From CAVXXB01 sp963765585 (GTDB lineage: Bacteria; Calditrichota; Calditrichia; JAJRVZ01), in contig CAVXXB010000012.1 in the NCBI GenBank assembly GCA_963765585.1, positions 124,001-188,000 on the forward strand: a DNA stretch of 64,000 bases, read 5' to 3'. The first letter of the stretch is position 1; every line of letters begins with the position of its first letter. Shown here one piece after another: positions 15,835 through 24,542 of the stretch. Below the pieces are notes generated by a model, which saw nothing but the letters and a program-made list of their open reading frames with translations, did not search any database and had not been told where the DNA came from. Made by a program: the position numbers and the translations under genes.

Positions 15835-17674
15835 GTATATCAGCTGGATTTAATTCTGATTTCATTGTCAGATACTCAAGTGGTGTACCCAGTGGATCAT
15901 GGGTAACTGGATCAAAAAAGAGACAATATAAGAGCATCGGTTTTTCAACATCACCATTTGGATAGATCCAGAATTCTCCGCCCGGATCCGGTAAAAAGGA
16001 ACTGTATACCTTTACGTCCTGGGCATTGGCATAAATGGCCGGAAGGGAAATGGTCGCGGTAGTCACATCACCGCGGGCGTTCTCTACTCTGACTGTTCCA
16101 GGGCCATCAGGGATGTTTGCAAGCAAAGTATCATTGGTATAAAAAGAATTGTCACCCTGTTTGAGTTCAATCGTCTGAATCTCACCATTCACCGGTACTT
16201 CTGCGGTCACTTTAAATATAGGAAAATTATTGGGTAGGGCACTTACCAGTACCTGCTTGTAATTTCCGCTATAGCTGGCCAGATTAACCGTCGGTTCGGG
16301 ATCACTTCCGGGACTCATCATAACAAGTTTGCTGTTGCGATGCATCTTGAGCTGCAGCATATTCTGGGGTTGTCCGGCGTTATTCCATTCGTCTATTACG
16401 ACCTGTGACGGAGAAGACAGATACCAGTTGTCGGGATATTTCCGGTTTTCGATCCGGGTTTCCTGCTGGTTTTTATTCACATCGAAAATCAGTGATAATA
16501 CCTCTTCCATGGTAAATCCGGGATCCCAGTATGAGGTTCCGGCAAAAACCTGGTAGCGGCGATTGGTTCCATTGCCCATCTCGGCAAGCACATCTACCGA
16601 AACCGGATCAATTTCACTTTCAAAACTGGCCCAATTAATATCCGAATTCCAATCCTGATCGTTCGGGTTCCAACGTACTACTTTTGCGCTGACCTGAATC
16701 ACTTCAAGTGAAATGGGAGTGCCCATTTGAATCGCCTTAAGTTCATCGAGAGTGATGATAATATCATTATTGTTTTGATCTTTTTCGACAACAATTGTTC
16801 CATTTTTGGGAAAACGATTGTCCGAAGTTCCCGGTGGTGTCATAATATTGGCCATCTGGTCCGGAATAAATGTGGCAATGGTTTTATCACCGAGGCTGAG
16901 ATTTATCGTTGGCATCACATCCAGAGCCGTGGCGCCACCGGTATTTTCCATATAAATACGCAGTTTCAACCGGGCGGCCTGGTCCGGTTGAACGGTGCGT
17001 GTATTACTCCAGTTGGAACCGAATGCACTGGTAGAACTCTGTGTGTTTGTCCAGGTATGTGAATATGATGCCGTGACAGAGCCACCGACCAGTTTAAATG
17101 GATTGAGTTCCGCTTCCACGGTGACTGAGGCACTTACCGTATTTGAATTGGACGTGGTATTGGTAAACGAACTGCTTTCCTCACCACCTTCGGTATTGGT
17201 AATCGTGGCCAGCGGGATTACATCATAGTCGGTCATTTTGATGGTAATCACCGGGCGGGCCGCAACCAGCGGGTGATTTTCCGGTGGTGAAATTGCCGCC
17301 GGCATATTGATACCGGAAACTTCCATAAAATCACTATAAGGATCGCCGTCGGTACTCCATTTGAGCGGATCGGTGATATAGTATTTCGTATCTGATCCAT
17401 CCCAGGCTTGCAAGCCCTCGGTAATAGAATATGTAAAGCCCTGGAGCTCCAGTGCATTATCGATGCCGTCACCGTCATCATCGGCTGCGGGCGACAGCAG
17501 AGTAACACTGCCATCCGGTGCGGTGAGTGGTATCATCGCGCCCGATGTGGCATTTTCTGTCTGCGCATAGATCTGTGAAAAAGAAAGACAGATAATGAAT
17601 ACCAGAAATGGCATTGCATATTTATTGCGCCATCGGGCAATAAATACATTTGTGGTAGATAATAAATAATTCAT
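15815..17674 (-). CDS. Protective-antigen / binary toxin B-like pore-forming translocase (N-terminal part of fusion)
   Basis: 619 aa. Signal peptide 1-38. Residues 65-76 (DDDGDGIDNALE) are the EF-hand-like calcium site of the binary-toxin-B family; KWSTDGDPYSDF (105-116) and HPLVAARP (134-141) match the anthrax protective antigen almost residue for residue, as I recall that sequence. Residues 170-228 are the S/T/N-rich stretch with GGSVTASYSH that in the antigen forms the membrane-inserting beta-hairpin. Residues 388-400 (TMEEVLSLIFDVN) and 437-453 match the end of its domain 2; the region of the phi-clamp has W417-Y418. The N-terminal PA14/PA20 domain and a furin-like site are absent. The frame ends at 15815 by a small indel and continues in the 14416-15834 frame, so the native protein is about 1,090 aa. 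Strong SD (AAGGGGGA). Confidence 0.88.
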   Translation of the reverse strand: MNYLLSTTNVFIARWRNKYAMPFLVFIICLSFSQIYAQTENATSGAMIPLTAPDGSVTLLSPAADDDGDGIDNALELQGFTYSITEGLQAWDGSDTKYYITDPLKWSTDGDPYSDFMEVSGINMPAAISPPENHPLVAARPVITIKMTDYDVIPLATITNTEGGEESSSFTNTTSNSNTVSASVTVEAELNPFKLVGGSVTASYSHTWTNTQSSTSAFGSNWSNTRTVQPDQAARLKLRIYMENTGGATALDVMPTINLSLGDKTIATFIPDQMANIMTPPGTSDNRFPKNGTIVVEKDQNNNDIIITLDELKAIQMGTPISLEVIQVSAKVVRWNPNDQDWNSDINWASFESEIDPVSVDVLAEMGNGTNRRYQVFAGTSYWDPGFTMEEVLSLIFDVNKNQQETRIENRKYPDNWYLSSPSQVVIDEWNNAGQPQNMLQLKMHRNSKLVMMSPGSDPEPTVNLASYSGNYKQVLVSALPNNFPIFKVTAEVPVNGEIQTIELKQGDNSFYTNDTLLANIPDGPGTVRVENARGDVTTATISLPAIYANAQDVKVYSSFLPDPGGEFWIYPNGDVEKPMLLYCLFFDPVTHDPLGTPLEYLTMKSELNPADILRFRRI

Positions 17675-17689
17675 GTTTCCCCCTTGGTT

Positions 17690-18125
17690 CGATTTTTATC
17701 AAACTGTTTATTGCTGGCTAAATGCCAGGTATAAGTAAACGCAGGAAAAGTGAGTGGAAGTGATAATGATAAATAAAAAAAGTCCCTTAGTCCCTGAGTC
17801 CCTGAGTAAAATCAAAATGTAGAACTGATGAATATTGAATTTCGAATTTTGAAGTACCTGGTTGTCATCCTTTCAGGACCCTTGTGCCTGAGATACAAAG
17901 TGATGTGCAATACTGATCAGCTATGTTTAACCGCAAAGGGCGCGGAGAAGGCACAGAGCGCGCAGAGAAATAAATTAATATAAAAACATTGCGGTCTTTG
18001 CGTTCCCTCTTTGCGTCATTGCGGTTAAAATATAGAGTCCTACTGTTCCGGGACAGTCTGTATTAATTATTGATAATAACACGATCCCAAACTATATTAG
18101 ATCTCTACCCATCTGTACGTTAGCA
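17690..18125. repeat. Intergenic block of repeat families upstream of the toxin-like gene
   Basis: Between the divergent toxin-like and PorV-like genes. CCCTGAGTCCCTGAG near 17780 (the gggactcagggact family), and an inverted pair of 8-bp-type repeats: CCGCAAAGGGCGCGGAG (from 17932) with TTTGCGTCATTGCGGTTAA (to about 18030). Both promoters must lie in this stretch; I cannot point to one with confidence. Confidence 0.6.
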
Positions 18126-18160
18126 TGAACAAAAAATGATTTGAATCAGGAGGCAGAATT

Positions 18161-19471
18161 ATGAAGAATTCAATCTTGTTTCCCGCAAATAATTATTCAC
18201 CTGGTAATTCAAAGATTTTATTTGTTCTCATGTTTTTTGTAATCCTTATAGCCTCCAGCCGGGTAGGTTATACCCAGTTTGATTTGGCAATGCCGTTTTT
18301 AATGCTGTCGCCTTCGCCACTGCACAACGGTATGGGGCAGATTGGTACAGCATTACCAACCGATGAGGCGTATAGTCTGTATTATAATCCGGCACACCTG
18401 GGGCTGAACAGTCAAAATACAAATGGTATCTTCCAGTTTTATCCATCGAAAACAGAATGGCTGCCGGGATTCACTTTTGATGATCTGACCCTTAGCAGTC
18501 TGGCGCTTAATCTGGGGTATCAATTTGAAGATGTATTGTATGATGCGACACTAAGCATCGGGATTGGGTATATGTATACTAAACTGGATCTTGGTGAAAA
18601 TGTATTTACTGATGAGAATGGAAATGTACTTGGTGTAACTGATAGCTGGGAAAACTCACATTCGCTGGGAGCAGGATTTGGATTTGAATATTATGCAACG
18701 CTCAGTGCCGGTGTAACATTTAAAAGTGCCCGGTCTGAACTAGGTCCCGGCTCCATCCAGGTTGGTAATGAAACACATAACCCAAACAGCACTGCAAATA
18801 TGCTGGACTATGGCTTTCATTTATTCATACCGGTATTAAAATTTTACTCGGATCCGCTTAAAGAAAAACCAAATTCTGATCAGTTATGGTCTCCAAATTT
18901 GGATTTTTCTGTGGGTTATTCAAAACTAAATATTGGCGACCCGGTATCATATGGGTATAGCCAGGAATCACGGAATTTACCCCGGACTGCACGACTTGGC
19001 TATGCCGTTTCTGCCGGGCTCGAGTGGAACTTTAGTGGGATCTGGTATGAAGTATTTACAGCTGAGTACTCACTCGATGCATTGGATTTATTGATTGTAT
19101 ATGATCCGGATCCGCGTATACAGACAGGTATGTTGGGTGATATTGATATCAGCCGGAATGTGATCAAGGGCGTGGCGGATGAGAACGTGGATGTACATAA
19201 AGGATACCGTTTTCAGTTTTTTGAGACTTTTCAGATATTTGGCGGCGGATGGGATGGGGCAGGCTGGAATAATCCAAAAACTTCCGGATATGCCTTTAAT
19301 CTTAAGGGTTTGTTCAAGTTGATGGCATCAGATTCACAAGACTCATTTTTACAATACCTTGGCAAGCACTTTGATTTTCAATATGTGTACTCGGAAACTG
19401 ATTCCGGTGGGAGATCATCCCCTGACAGGAACGGAGTACCACAGTATCTCAATTATTTATCGCGACTTTGA
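18161..19471 (+). CDS. PorV/PorQ-like outer-membrane beta-barrel protein
   Basis: 436 aa. Signal segment near 20-39, then the N-terminal signature of the PorV/PorQ (FadL-like) family: LSPSPLHNGMGQIGTALPTDEAYSLYYNPAHLGL. The remainder consists of alternating amphipathic strands (LSLALNLGYQF, ATLSIGIGYMYTKLD, AGVTFKSARSELG) and ends LNYLSRL. PorV shuttles T9SS cargo at the outer membrane; this one could serve the T9SS proteins nearby or be a paralogue of unknown role. RBS AGGAGG. It is divergent from the toxin-like gene, with a shared 486-bp intergenic region. Confidence 0.7.
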   Translation: MKNSILFPANNYSPGNSKILFVLMFFVILIASSRVGYTQFDLAMPFLMLSPSPLHNGMGQIGTALPTDEAYSLYYNPAHLGLNSQNTNGIFQFYPSKTEWLPGFTFDDLTLSSLALNLGYQFEDVLYDATLSIGIGYMYTKLDLGENVFTDENGNVLGVTDSWENSHSLGAGFGFEYYATLSAGVTFKSARSELGPGSIQVGNETHNPNSTANMLDYGFHLFIPVLKFYSDPLKEKPNSDQLWSPNLDFSVGYSKLNIGDPVSYGYSQESRNLPRTARLGYAVSAGLEWNFSGIWYEVFTAEYSLDALDLLIVYDPDPRIQTGMLGDIDISRNVIKGVADENVDVHKGYRFQFFETFQIFGGGWDGAGWNNPKTSGYAFNLKGLFKLMASDSQDSFLQYLGKHFDFQYVYSETDSGGRSSPDRNGVPQYLNYLSRL

Positions 19472-19559
19472 ATTCTAATTGTCATCCTGTCCCCGTGTGA
19501 GATCCCATGGATAAGAACCTTTTAGGGAAGCAAAAGTCGATGTGTCCAGGATAATTTTT

Positions 19560-19719
19560 TTTAACCGCAAAGCCCGCAATGAATTAAAATAAAGCGCGCA
19601 GAGCTATTTATATTTTTCTCAGCGAACTCTTTGTCCTCTCCGCGTTCTCTGCGGTTTCGTATTATTAGCCATGATGACTTTATCTTTCATCTCTTAGGGA
19701 CTCAGGGACTTATTTTGTG
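19560..19719. repeat. 8-bp-type repeat pair and gggactcagggact unit
   Basis: ACCGCAAAGCCCGCAAT (about 19563) pairs with CTCTGCGGTTTCG (to about 19660), and TTAGGGACTCAGGGACTT ends the block. It separates convergent genes; no coding signal. Confidence 0.6.
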
Positions 19720-20752
19720 CTATTGATCAATCCGTTCAAAAATCTCTGTTAGACTCATGCTTCCATAATTTTTTGCCGGCGCATTTTGATCTGTCGCTTC
19801 CCATTTTTGCAGCCGGATCTCATCATCAGCTATTTCCAGTACGGTGATGCCGTTCTTGTATAAGGTACATCCAGAATTGAAATAGCAGGGCAGGGCGTTG
19901 GGTTCAAGCGGGATCAATTTCACGACCACGCTGTTCTTCATATTGAATTTGCCGGCCAAGGCGGTAAATTTCGTCTATCAATTCTTCTTTGCGGTCATTG
20001 CTGGTATCCGCTTTTTGAATTTCCGTCTGCAGGCGGATCAAATCCTTTTTCAATTTTTCCACCCAGGATAGTGAGGCGAAAATGGCCCGGTGGGTATGAC
20101 CGCAAATGATCAGACGTTTATTGTTTTTGGCCCATTCATAGCGGTCTTTTTCATAGTCTTTCACAATCATTGATTTTGTCATAGATGGCGCCGGATCAAA
20201 ATCGATAATTCGCTCAATGGTTTTTCCATATATATTTACCACATTCCGGCTGATCCAGCTGAATTTATCCGAATCCAGGGTTTCCTGATGCCCATGGATC
20301 AATAATATACGGGCATCGCCAGCGCTATCTTTCAACCTGAGTGCTTCGAGCGGATTGTGACCAGGCGACTGATCATTGCGAATCGGATCTTTCATAATAC
20401 TCCAGTCAATATCATGATTGCCAAAAATACGAATCACATTTTCATCACCGTATGACCGGATTAAATTGTAGATGGTGTCATCATAATGGTGTTTTATCTC
20501 GGATAGGTCAAACTGCCAGAATTCCTCAATATCACCCAAAAGGATCAGCTTATAATCATTTTCTTTATAATGTATCAGGGCATTACGGGTAATTTCCTGA
20601 TTATGGGCAAAATCGTCGGCCTTGCTTTTATTCCCCAGATGCATATCACTTATGACAGCATATTTTTGTCCTGAGGTATCCAATGTCTCCGTCTCCGGAC
20701 TTTCCCACAAATTGGATAAACGTTTGTGCAACTCTTCTTTATTATTGCTCAT
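19720..20752 (-). pseudogene. Metallophosphoesterase (cytosolic type), one frameshift near the 3' end
   Basis: Main frame 19904-20752 (282 aa) contains the calcineurin-like motifs YAVISDMHLGN, LLGDIEEFW, IFGNHDID, LIHGHQE and ICGHTHRA. It ends at REIDPA; the last 60 codons continue in another frame as EPNALPCYFNSGCTLY...TEIFERIDQ, where CYFNSGC is the usual C-terminal core strand of the family. One extra T near 19905 (GCTTGA for GCTGA) explains the break. No signal peptide. Likely a nucleotide- or sugar-phosphate-type phosphoesterase; substrate unknown. Confidence 0.85.
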
Positions 20753-20852
20753 TTTAACACTCCCCTGTAAGAAAGTTAGAAGTTAGGAGTTAGAAGTTAG
20801 AGATTGGAAAAAAACACTTGACAAGAATGTTGGTATAATGCAATTTTTGTAC

Positions 20853-20933
20853 CTTGTACCTTGTACCTTGTACCTTGTACCTTGTACCTTGTATCCTTGT
20901 ATCCTGTATCCTGTATCCTGATACCTGTCACCA
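20853..20933. repeat. 7-bp tandem array (CTTGTAC)n to (CCTGTAT)n
   Basis: About ten consecutive 7-bp units drift from CTTGTAC to CTTGTAT and CCTGTAT. It sits upstream of the metallophosphoesterase gene. A near-identical array is at 36587-36664. Period is strictly seven. Confidence 0.88.
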
Positions 20934-20936
20934 ATC

Positions 20937-21006
20937 TGTCATTTCGAAGAAATCTTCCCGTCGTTTGAGCACCGTAAATTACGGGAAGGTCCAGTCTGGA
21001 TGACAG
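20937..21006. repeat. TGTCAT...ATGACA element
   Basis: TGTCATTTCGAAGAAATC at one end and GGATGACAG at the other, with CTTCCCGTCG and TACGGGAAGG pairing inside. One of at least five members (22887, 24321, 34459, 38723). 7-bp units CTACCGC CTACCGC CTACTGC CTACCGG follow at about 21014-21045. Confidence 0.7.
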
Positions 21007-21064
21007 ACGATAGACTACCGCCTACCGCCTACTGCCTACCGGTTACTGTATCCTGGCTCCTGGC

Positions 21065-22189
21065 TCACGCAAGCCAACCCTCCCGCAGTACACGCAGGGC
21101 ATTTTGTCCCATTATTTTATCAATATCATTGGCGGTGAATCCGGCTTTGGTCAGGGCTAGGTGGTAACCGGGGCATTTCAGAGATATCCTTCAGATCATC
21201 CGGCGGGTCTGTAAATCCGTCAAAATCGGATCCGATGGCAACCGCATCGATGCCGCCCTTATCGACGATATGTTTTATGGTCGCAACAATCAGATCAAGT
21301 CCATTGTCGTGATGACCGCTATCCAGCCAGTAGTTCATAAAAATGACACCAATCACGCCGCCAAATCCGGCAATTGTCTTAATCTCGGCATCCGTGGGAT
21401 TCATATTGTGATTATTGCATGGCATGCACACCGGAGTGTGAAAAAACCAGGGGGCGCCGGATATCTTTATTCAGATCATACACCTCCAGGCGGGCTTTTG
21501 GTGTACAATGGGTCAGATCGATTAACATACCTTTTGTAAAAATTTCAGAAACGACGGTTTTGCCAAACTCCGTCAGACCCCCCTGTTGTTCCACAGAACC
21601 TTTAAAACAACCAAGAAATTTCTTGTCATCAGGAATGCCACCAACGGTTTCCGTGATCTCATTCTGATAGAAGTGGGCCAGGGTGATCATACAAACGCCA
21701 CGGTTAAAGAAACTGTCCAGATGTTCGATTTTGCCACCCAGCGCATGGCCACCCTCAACGGCATGAATAAACACGGTTTTCCCATCGTTTAAACCCTGCT
21801 CTAATTCAGCCATGCTTTTTGCGACGATCACGTCAAACTTTTTCAGATCGCGGGCTAAATTTAATTCCCGCTCAAAATGATCCATGATTAGAAGTGTCGT
21901 GGCGAACGGATCTCCTTTGCGGATCGATGTGAATTTTCGATTAAAGAATCCCAATCCCCATAGCAGCGATTGTAATAACTTGCAGTCCCGGATCATTTCC
22001 CGTTCGGGAACATAAATGGAGGATATCAGCACATTCATACCACCTTCGGCAATTTTTGGTAAATCAACGCGCATGGTTAAGGGATTCCAGGCACTGCCGG
22101 TGCGGTAGCGTTTATAGAGTTTTTTTCCAAACAAATACATTTTGAGGGAGGGGTGAAGATGTAAGATCAACATGTTTGGAAATTTTCAT
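21065..22189 (-). pseudogene. Membrane dipeptidase family (peptidase M19), multiple frameshifts
   Basis: Zinc dipeptidase of the M19 (renal dipeptidase) type. The start reads MKISKHVDL at ATG 22187-22189; one extra A then breaks the frame and HLHPSLKMYLFG continues (first metal ligands HxH). The long frame has AVEGGHALGG and LIDLTHCTP/VFSHSGVHAM; two bases are missing before CNNHNMNPTDAEI; IGSDFDGF follows; a further indel near 21160 leads to GFTANDIDKIMGQNALRVL, the normal family C-terminus. All expected motifs exist in order, so the gene was functional recently or the breaks are sequence errors. No signal peptide. Confidence 0.83.
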
Positions 22190-22457
22190 TTTTATCAGGC
22201 ATTTTGATGTCCATGATTATGTACTACAGAAAACAATACTCGAAACTTTTTATAATGAATTTTTTGAAAAACTGAAGCATGCTGTCAGGGAAGATAATCA
22301 ATGTTGCTGCCTGGTTCAATGTTAAACTTTCTATGTCTGCTATAGCCGATGATGAGAAATTTATTTTCAACCGCAATAATTGTAAATTAAATGTAATATA
22401 TTATCATTTGATCTCGTAAATTTATCTTGTCAGTGGAAATATGGTATAGGAGTTATA

Positions 22458-22628
22458 ATGGGGCGTATTAGAAAATTTGCCGGTCCAAAATCAAAATATG
22501 ATAAAAGTTTGCCGTATACCTATCGGGCAGAAGTGAGTGAGATTCCCGATGATAATGAAATTACGTCAGATTACTTTTCCGATACACTCTGCGGATTGCT
22601 CGACTATCTGAGAGATAATGATGATTAA
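22458..22628 (+). CDS. Small acidic protein, unknown function (56 aa)
   Basis: MGRIRKFAGPKSKY with a basic start and an acidic end (LLDYLRDNDD). ATG preceded by ATAGGAG at 7-8 bp spacing. The last codons overlap the start of the next small ORF, suggesting co-translation. I do not recognise the family; a two-gene unit of this size could be a toxin-antitoxin-like module, but nothing in the sequence proves that. Confidence 0.55.
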   Translation: MGRIRKFAGPKSKYDKSLPYTYRAEVSEIPDDNEITSDYFSDTLCGLLDYLRDNDD

Positions 22629-22852
22629 TCCGGAAAGCGCGCGTATCTATGGTATTTATCAAAAAAAGGAAGTACTGCTGAATACGTCGACACTGCGTTG
22701 GAGAAAATGGTAAGTGGCTGGATCGTCCTGAAATTTGCCAGGCCATGGAAAACAAATACCGTGAAACCCTGGATGAGATTTATCGCGGACATGTGGACAA
22801 AGGTAATTGCGAGTTCGAAGACCGGGACAGAGAAGGCATGGGCCCGAATTAA
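22618..22852 (+). pseudogene. Small hypothetical protein, overlapping the 56-aa gene, frameshifted
   Basis: ATG at 22618 or 22621 overlaps the preceding gene. It reads MINPESARIYGIYQKKEVLL in one frame, and after a shift near 22690 reads GENGKWLDRPEICQAMENKY, ending EDRDREGMGPN. Both halves have coherent, non-repetitive composition, so one protein of about 75 aa is likely. Function unknown. Confidence 0.45.
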
Positions 22853-22854
22853 GT

Positions 22855-22954
22855 AGCCAGTAGGCAGTTGGCAGTCGTCAGTACTTTGTCATCCCACCGG
22901 GATCCTCCCGGGATTTACGGTGCACAGTCGACGGGAAGGTTCTACGAAATGACA
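22855..22954. repeat. 7-bp units followed by a TGTCAT...ATGACA element
   Basis: AGCCAGT AGGCAGT TGGCAGT CGTCAGT are four 7-bp units at about 22855-22882. The element TGTCATCCCACCGGGATCC ... CGAAATGACA (22887-22954) follows. More CCAGT- and CTTGTA-type units run to about 23030 before the GH88 gene. Confidence 0.7.
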
Positions 22955-23077
22955 AAAAGGCTTAATGTGTCAGGAATAGGGAGCCAGTAGCCAGTATCTT
23001 GTACCTTGCAACCAGCATCCAGCATCTTGTAATCTCTTATTCCAAAATACAACTTCCAATATTGACCGGAGAGAAAT

Positions 23078-24256
23078 ATGACTTTGCTAAAATTTTTGTT
23101 TTTTATAGTGGTTACATTTTGTGTTTATGGATGTAGGAGTACGGATCATACTACAAACACGGTTAAAAAAAATATGGAGTATGCCCGGATCCAGTATGGC
23201 CAAATGCTCGATGTTATTAAACAGTCAGATAAGAATCCCCGAACTGTGGATAAAGATAATAATCTGAAGTTGGTTCGACCGCGCGACTGGACAAGCGGAT
23301 TTTTTCCCGGCGGTCTATGGTACTTATATGAATATACTAAGGATGATAAATGGCGCACTTCTGCCGAATTTTTTACAAATAATATTCTGGCCGAGCAGTA
23401 TAATGCCGGAACCCATGATATGGGTTTTAAGATGTTTTGTAGTTTTGGCAATGGATACCGGCTGACCGATAATGAAGACTATAAAACAATATTAATTACC
23501 AGCGCCAGAACACTAAGCACACGTTTTAATCCGGTGATTGGTTGCATCAGATCCTGGGATCATAATAAGGACAAATGGCAATACCCGGTAATTATTGACA
23601 ATATAATGAACCTGGAACTGCTTTTCTGGGCAACAAAAGCAACCGGTGATTCCAGCTTCTATAATATTGCAATTTCACATGCACGCAAGACCATGAAAAA
23701 TCACTATCGGGAAGATTATAGCTCCTGGCATGTGATCAATTATGATACCCTGAGTGGCGAGATCTTGGATCGACATACCCATCAGGGTTATGCCAATGAA
23801 TCCAGCTGGGCCCGGGGACAGGCCTGGGGACTATATGGTTTCACTATGGTATTTCGCGAAACAGGAGATCCGAGGTATCTGGATCATGCGATCAATATTG
23901 CCGGTTTTATTTTGAATCATAAAAATTTACCTGATGATTATATTCCCTATTGGGATTTTGATGCACCGGATATTCCCGATGCACCGCGTGATGCCTCGGC
24001 CGCAGCCATTATTTGCTCAGCGCTGTATGAATTGCAAGGCTATGTGCCTGCAAAAAGAGATCAATATCTGAAAGCGGCTGATAAAATTATGCAGAGTCTT
24101 TCTTCGGATAACTATCGGGCCAAAGCAGGCGAAAACCATAACTTCCTGTTAAAACACGCAGTGGGTCACATGCCGAAAGATTCCGAGATTGATGTACCTA
24201 TTATTTATGCGGATTATTATTTTCTTGAGGCAAATATTGAGAAGATTAGAGATTAG
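23078..24256 (+). CDS. Glycoside hydrolase family 88 unsaturated glucuronyl hydrolase, lipoprotein
   Basis: 392 aa. Lipobox V-Y-G-C (Cys19) anchors it in the envelope. The family removes the unsaturated uronic acid that polysaccharide lyases leave at oligosaccharide ends. Family landmarks are WTSGFFPGGLWYLYE, T-H-D114-M-G-F and I-I-D174-N-I-M-N-L-E-L-L (the two catalytic-site aspartates), WARGQAWGLYGFT, and DFDAPDIP.APRDASAAA. Length is typical. RBS GGAGAG. It sits 290 bp before an alginate-lyase-like gene, and the two would work in sequence on a uronate-containing polysaccharide. Confidence 0.92.
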   Translation: MTLLKFLFFIVVTFCVYGCRSTDHTTNTVKKNMEYARIQYGQMLDVIKQSDKNPRTVDKDNNLKLVRPRDWTSGFFPGGLWYLYEYTKDDKWRTSAEFFTNNILAEQYNAGTHDMGFKMFCSFGNGYRLTDNEDYKTILITSARTLSTRFNPVIGCIRSWDHNKDKWQYPVIIDNIMNLELLFWATKATGDSSFYNIAISHARKTMKNHYREDYSSWHVINYDTLSGEILDRHTHQGYANESSWARGQAWGLYGFTMVFRETGDPRYLDHAINIAGFILNHKNLPDDYIPYWDFDAPDIPDAPRDASAAAIICSALYELQGYVPAKRDQYLKAADKIMQSLSSDNYRAKAGENHNFLLKHAVGHMPKDSEIDVPIIYADYYFLEANIEKIRD

Positions 24257-24320
24257 AGATTGGTAATTGGTTAATCGGTTTTCGGTACTGGCAACTAGAT
24301 ACTGGTACCTGGTATCAATC

Positions 24321-24408
24321 TGTCATCTCGCAGAGATCCTCCCGCAATTTACTGTGCGCAGACGACGGGAAGATTCCTGCCTGGCTCGTTTAACGGGCCG
24401 GAATGACA
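24321..24408. repeat. TGTCAT...ATGACA element
   Basis: TGTCATCTCGCAGAGATCC on the left, GGAATGACA on the right, with GACGACGGGAAGATTCC inside. It lies between the GH88 and lyase-like genes, so it does not support one uninterrupted transcript. The rest of 24257-24542 contains 7-bp TTAGAGA-type and GGTACC-rich units. Confidence 0.7.
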
Positions 24409-24542
24409 AAGAGGAGGTAAGGTGATGAATTAGAATCCGGGAACTTGGAACTTGTAAATAGTAATTTGTTACTCGGTACCCGGCGCTTGATATTCGTTGG
24501 TTGGTTTTTGAAATTGAATTCTGATAATTGAAAGGCTGTGCG

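Noticed and set aside
15815..17674. Furin-type activation site as in anthrax protective antigen
   Set aside because: No basic cluster equivalent to RKKR; the PA20 part that would be released is missing altogether.
12765..19471. Enzymatic A component (ADP-ribosyltransferase or lethal-factor-like) for the toxin-B-like protein
   Set aside because: No frame on either strand around the locus shows such motifs.
20853..20933. CRISPR array
   Set aside because: Units are 7 bp with no spacers; no cas gene in the window.
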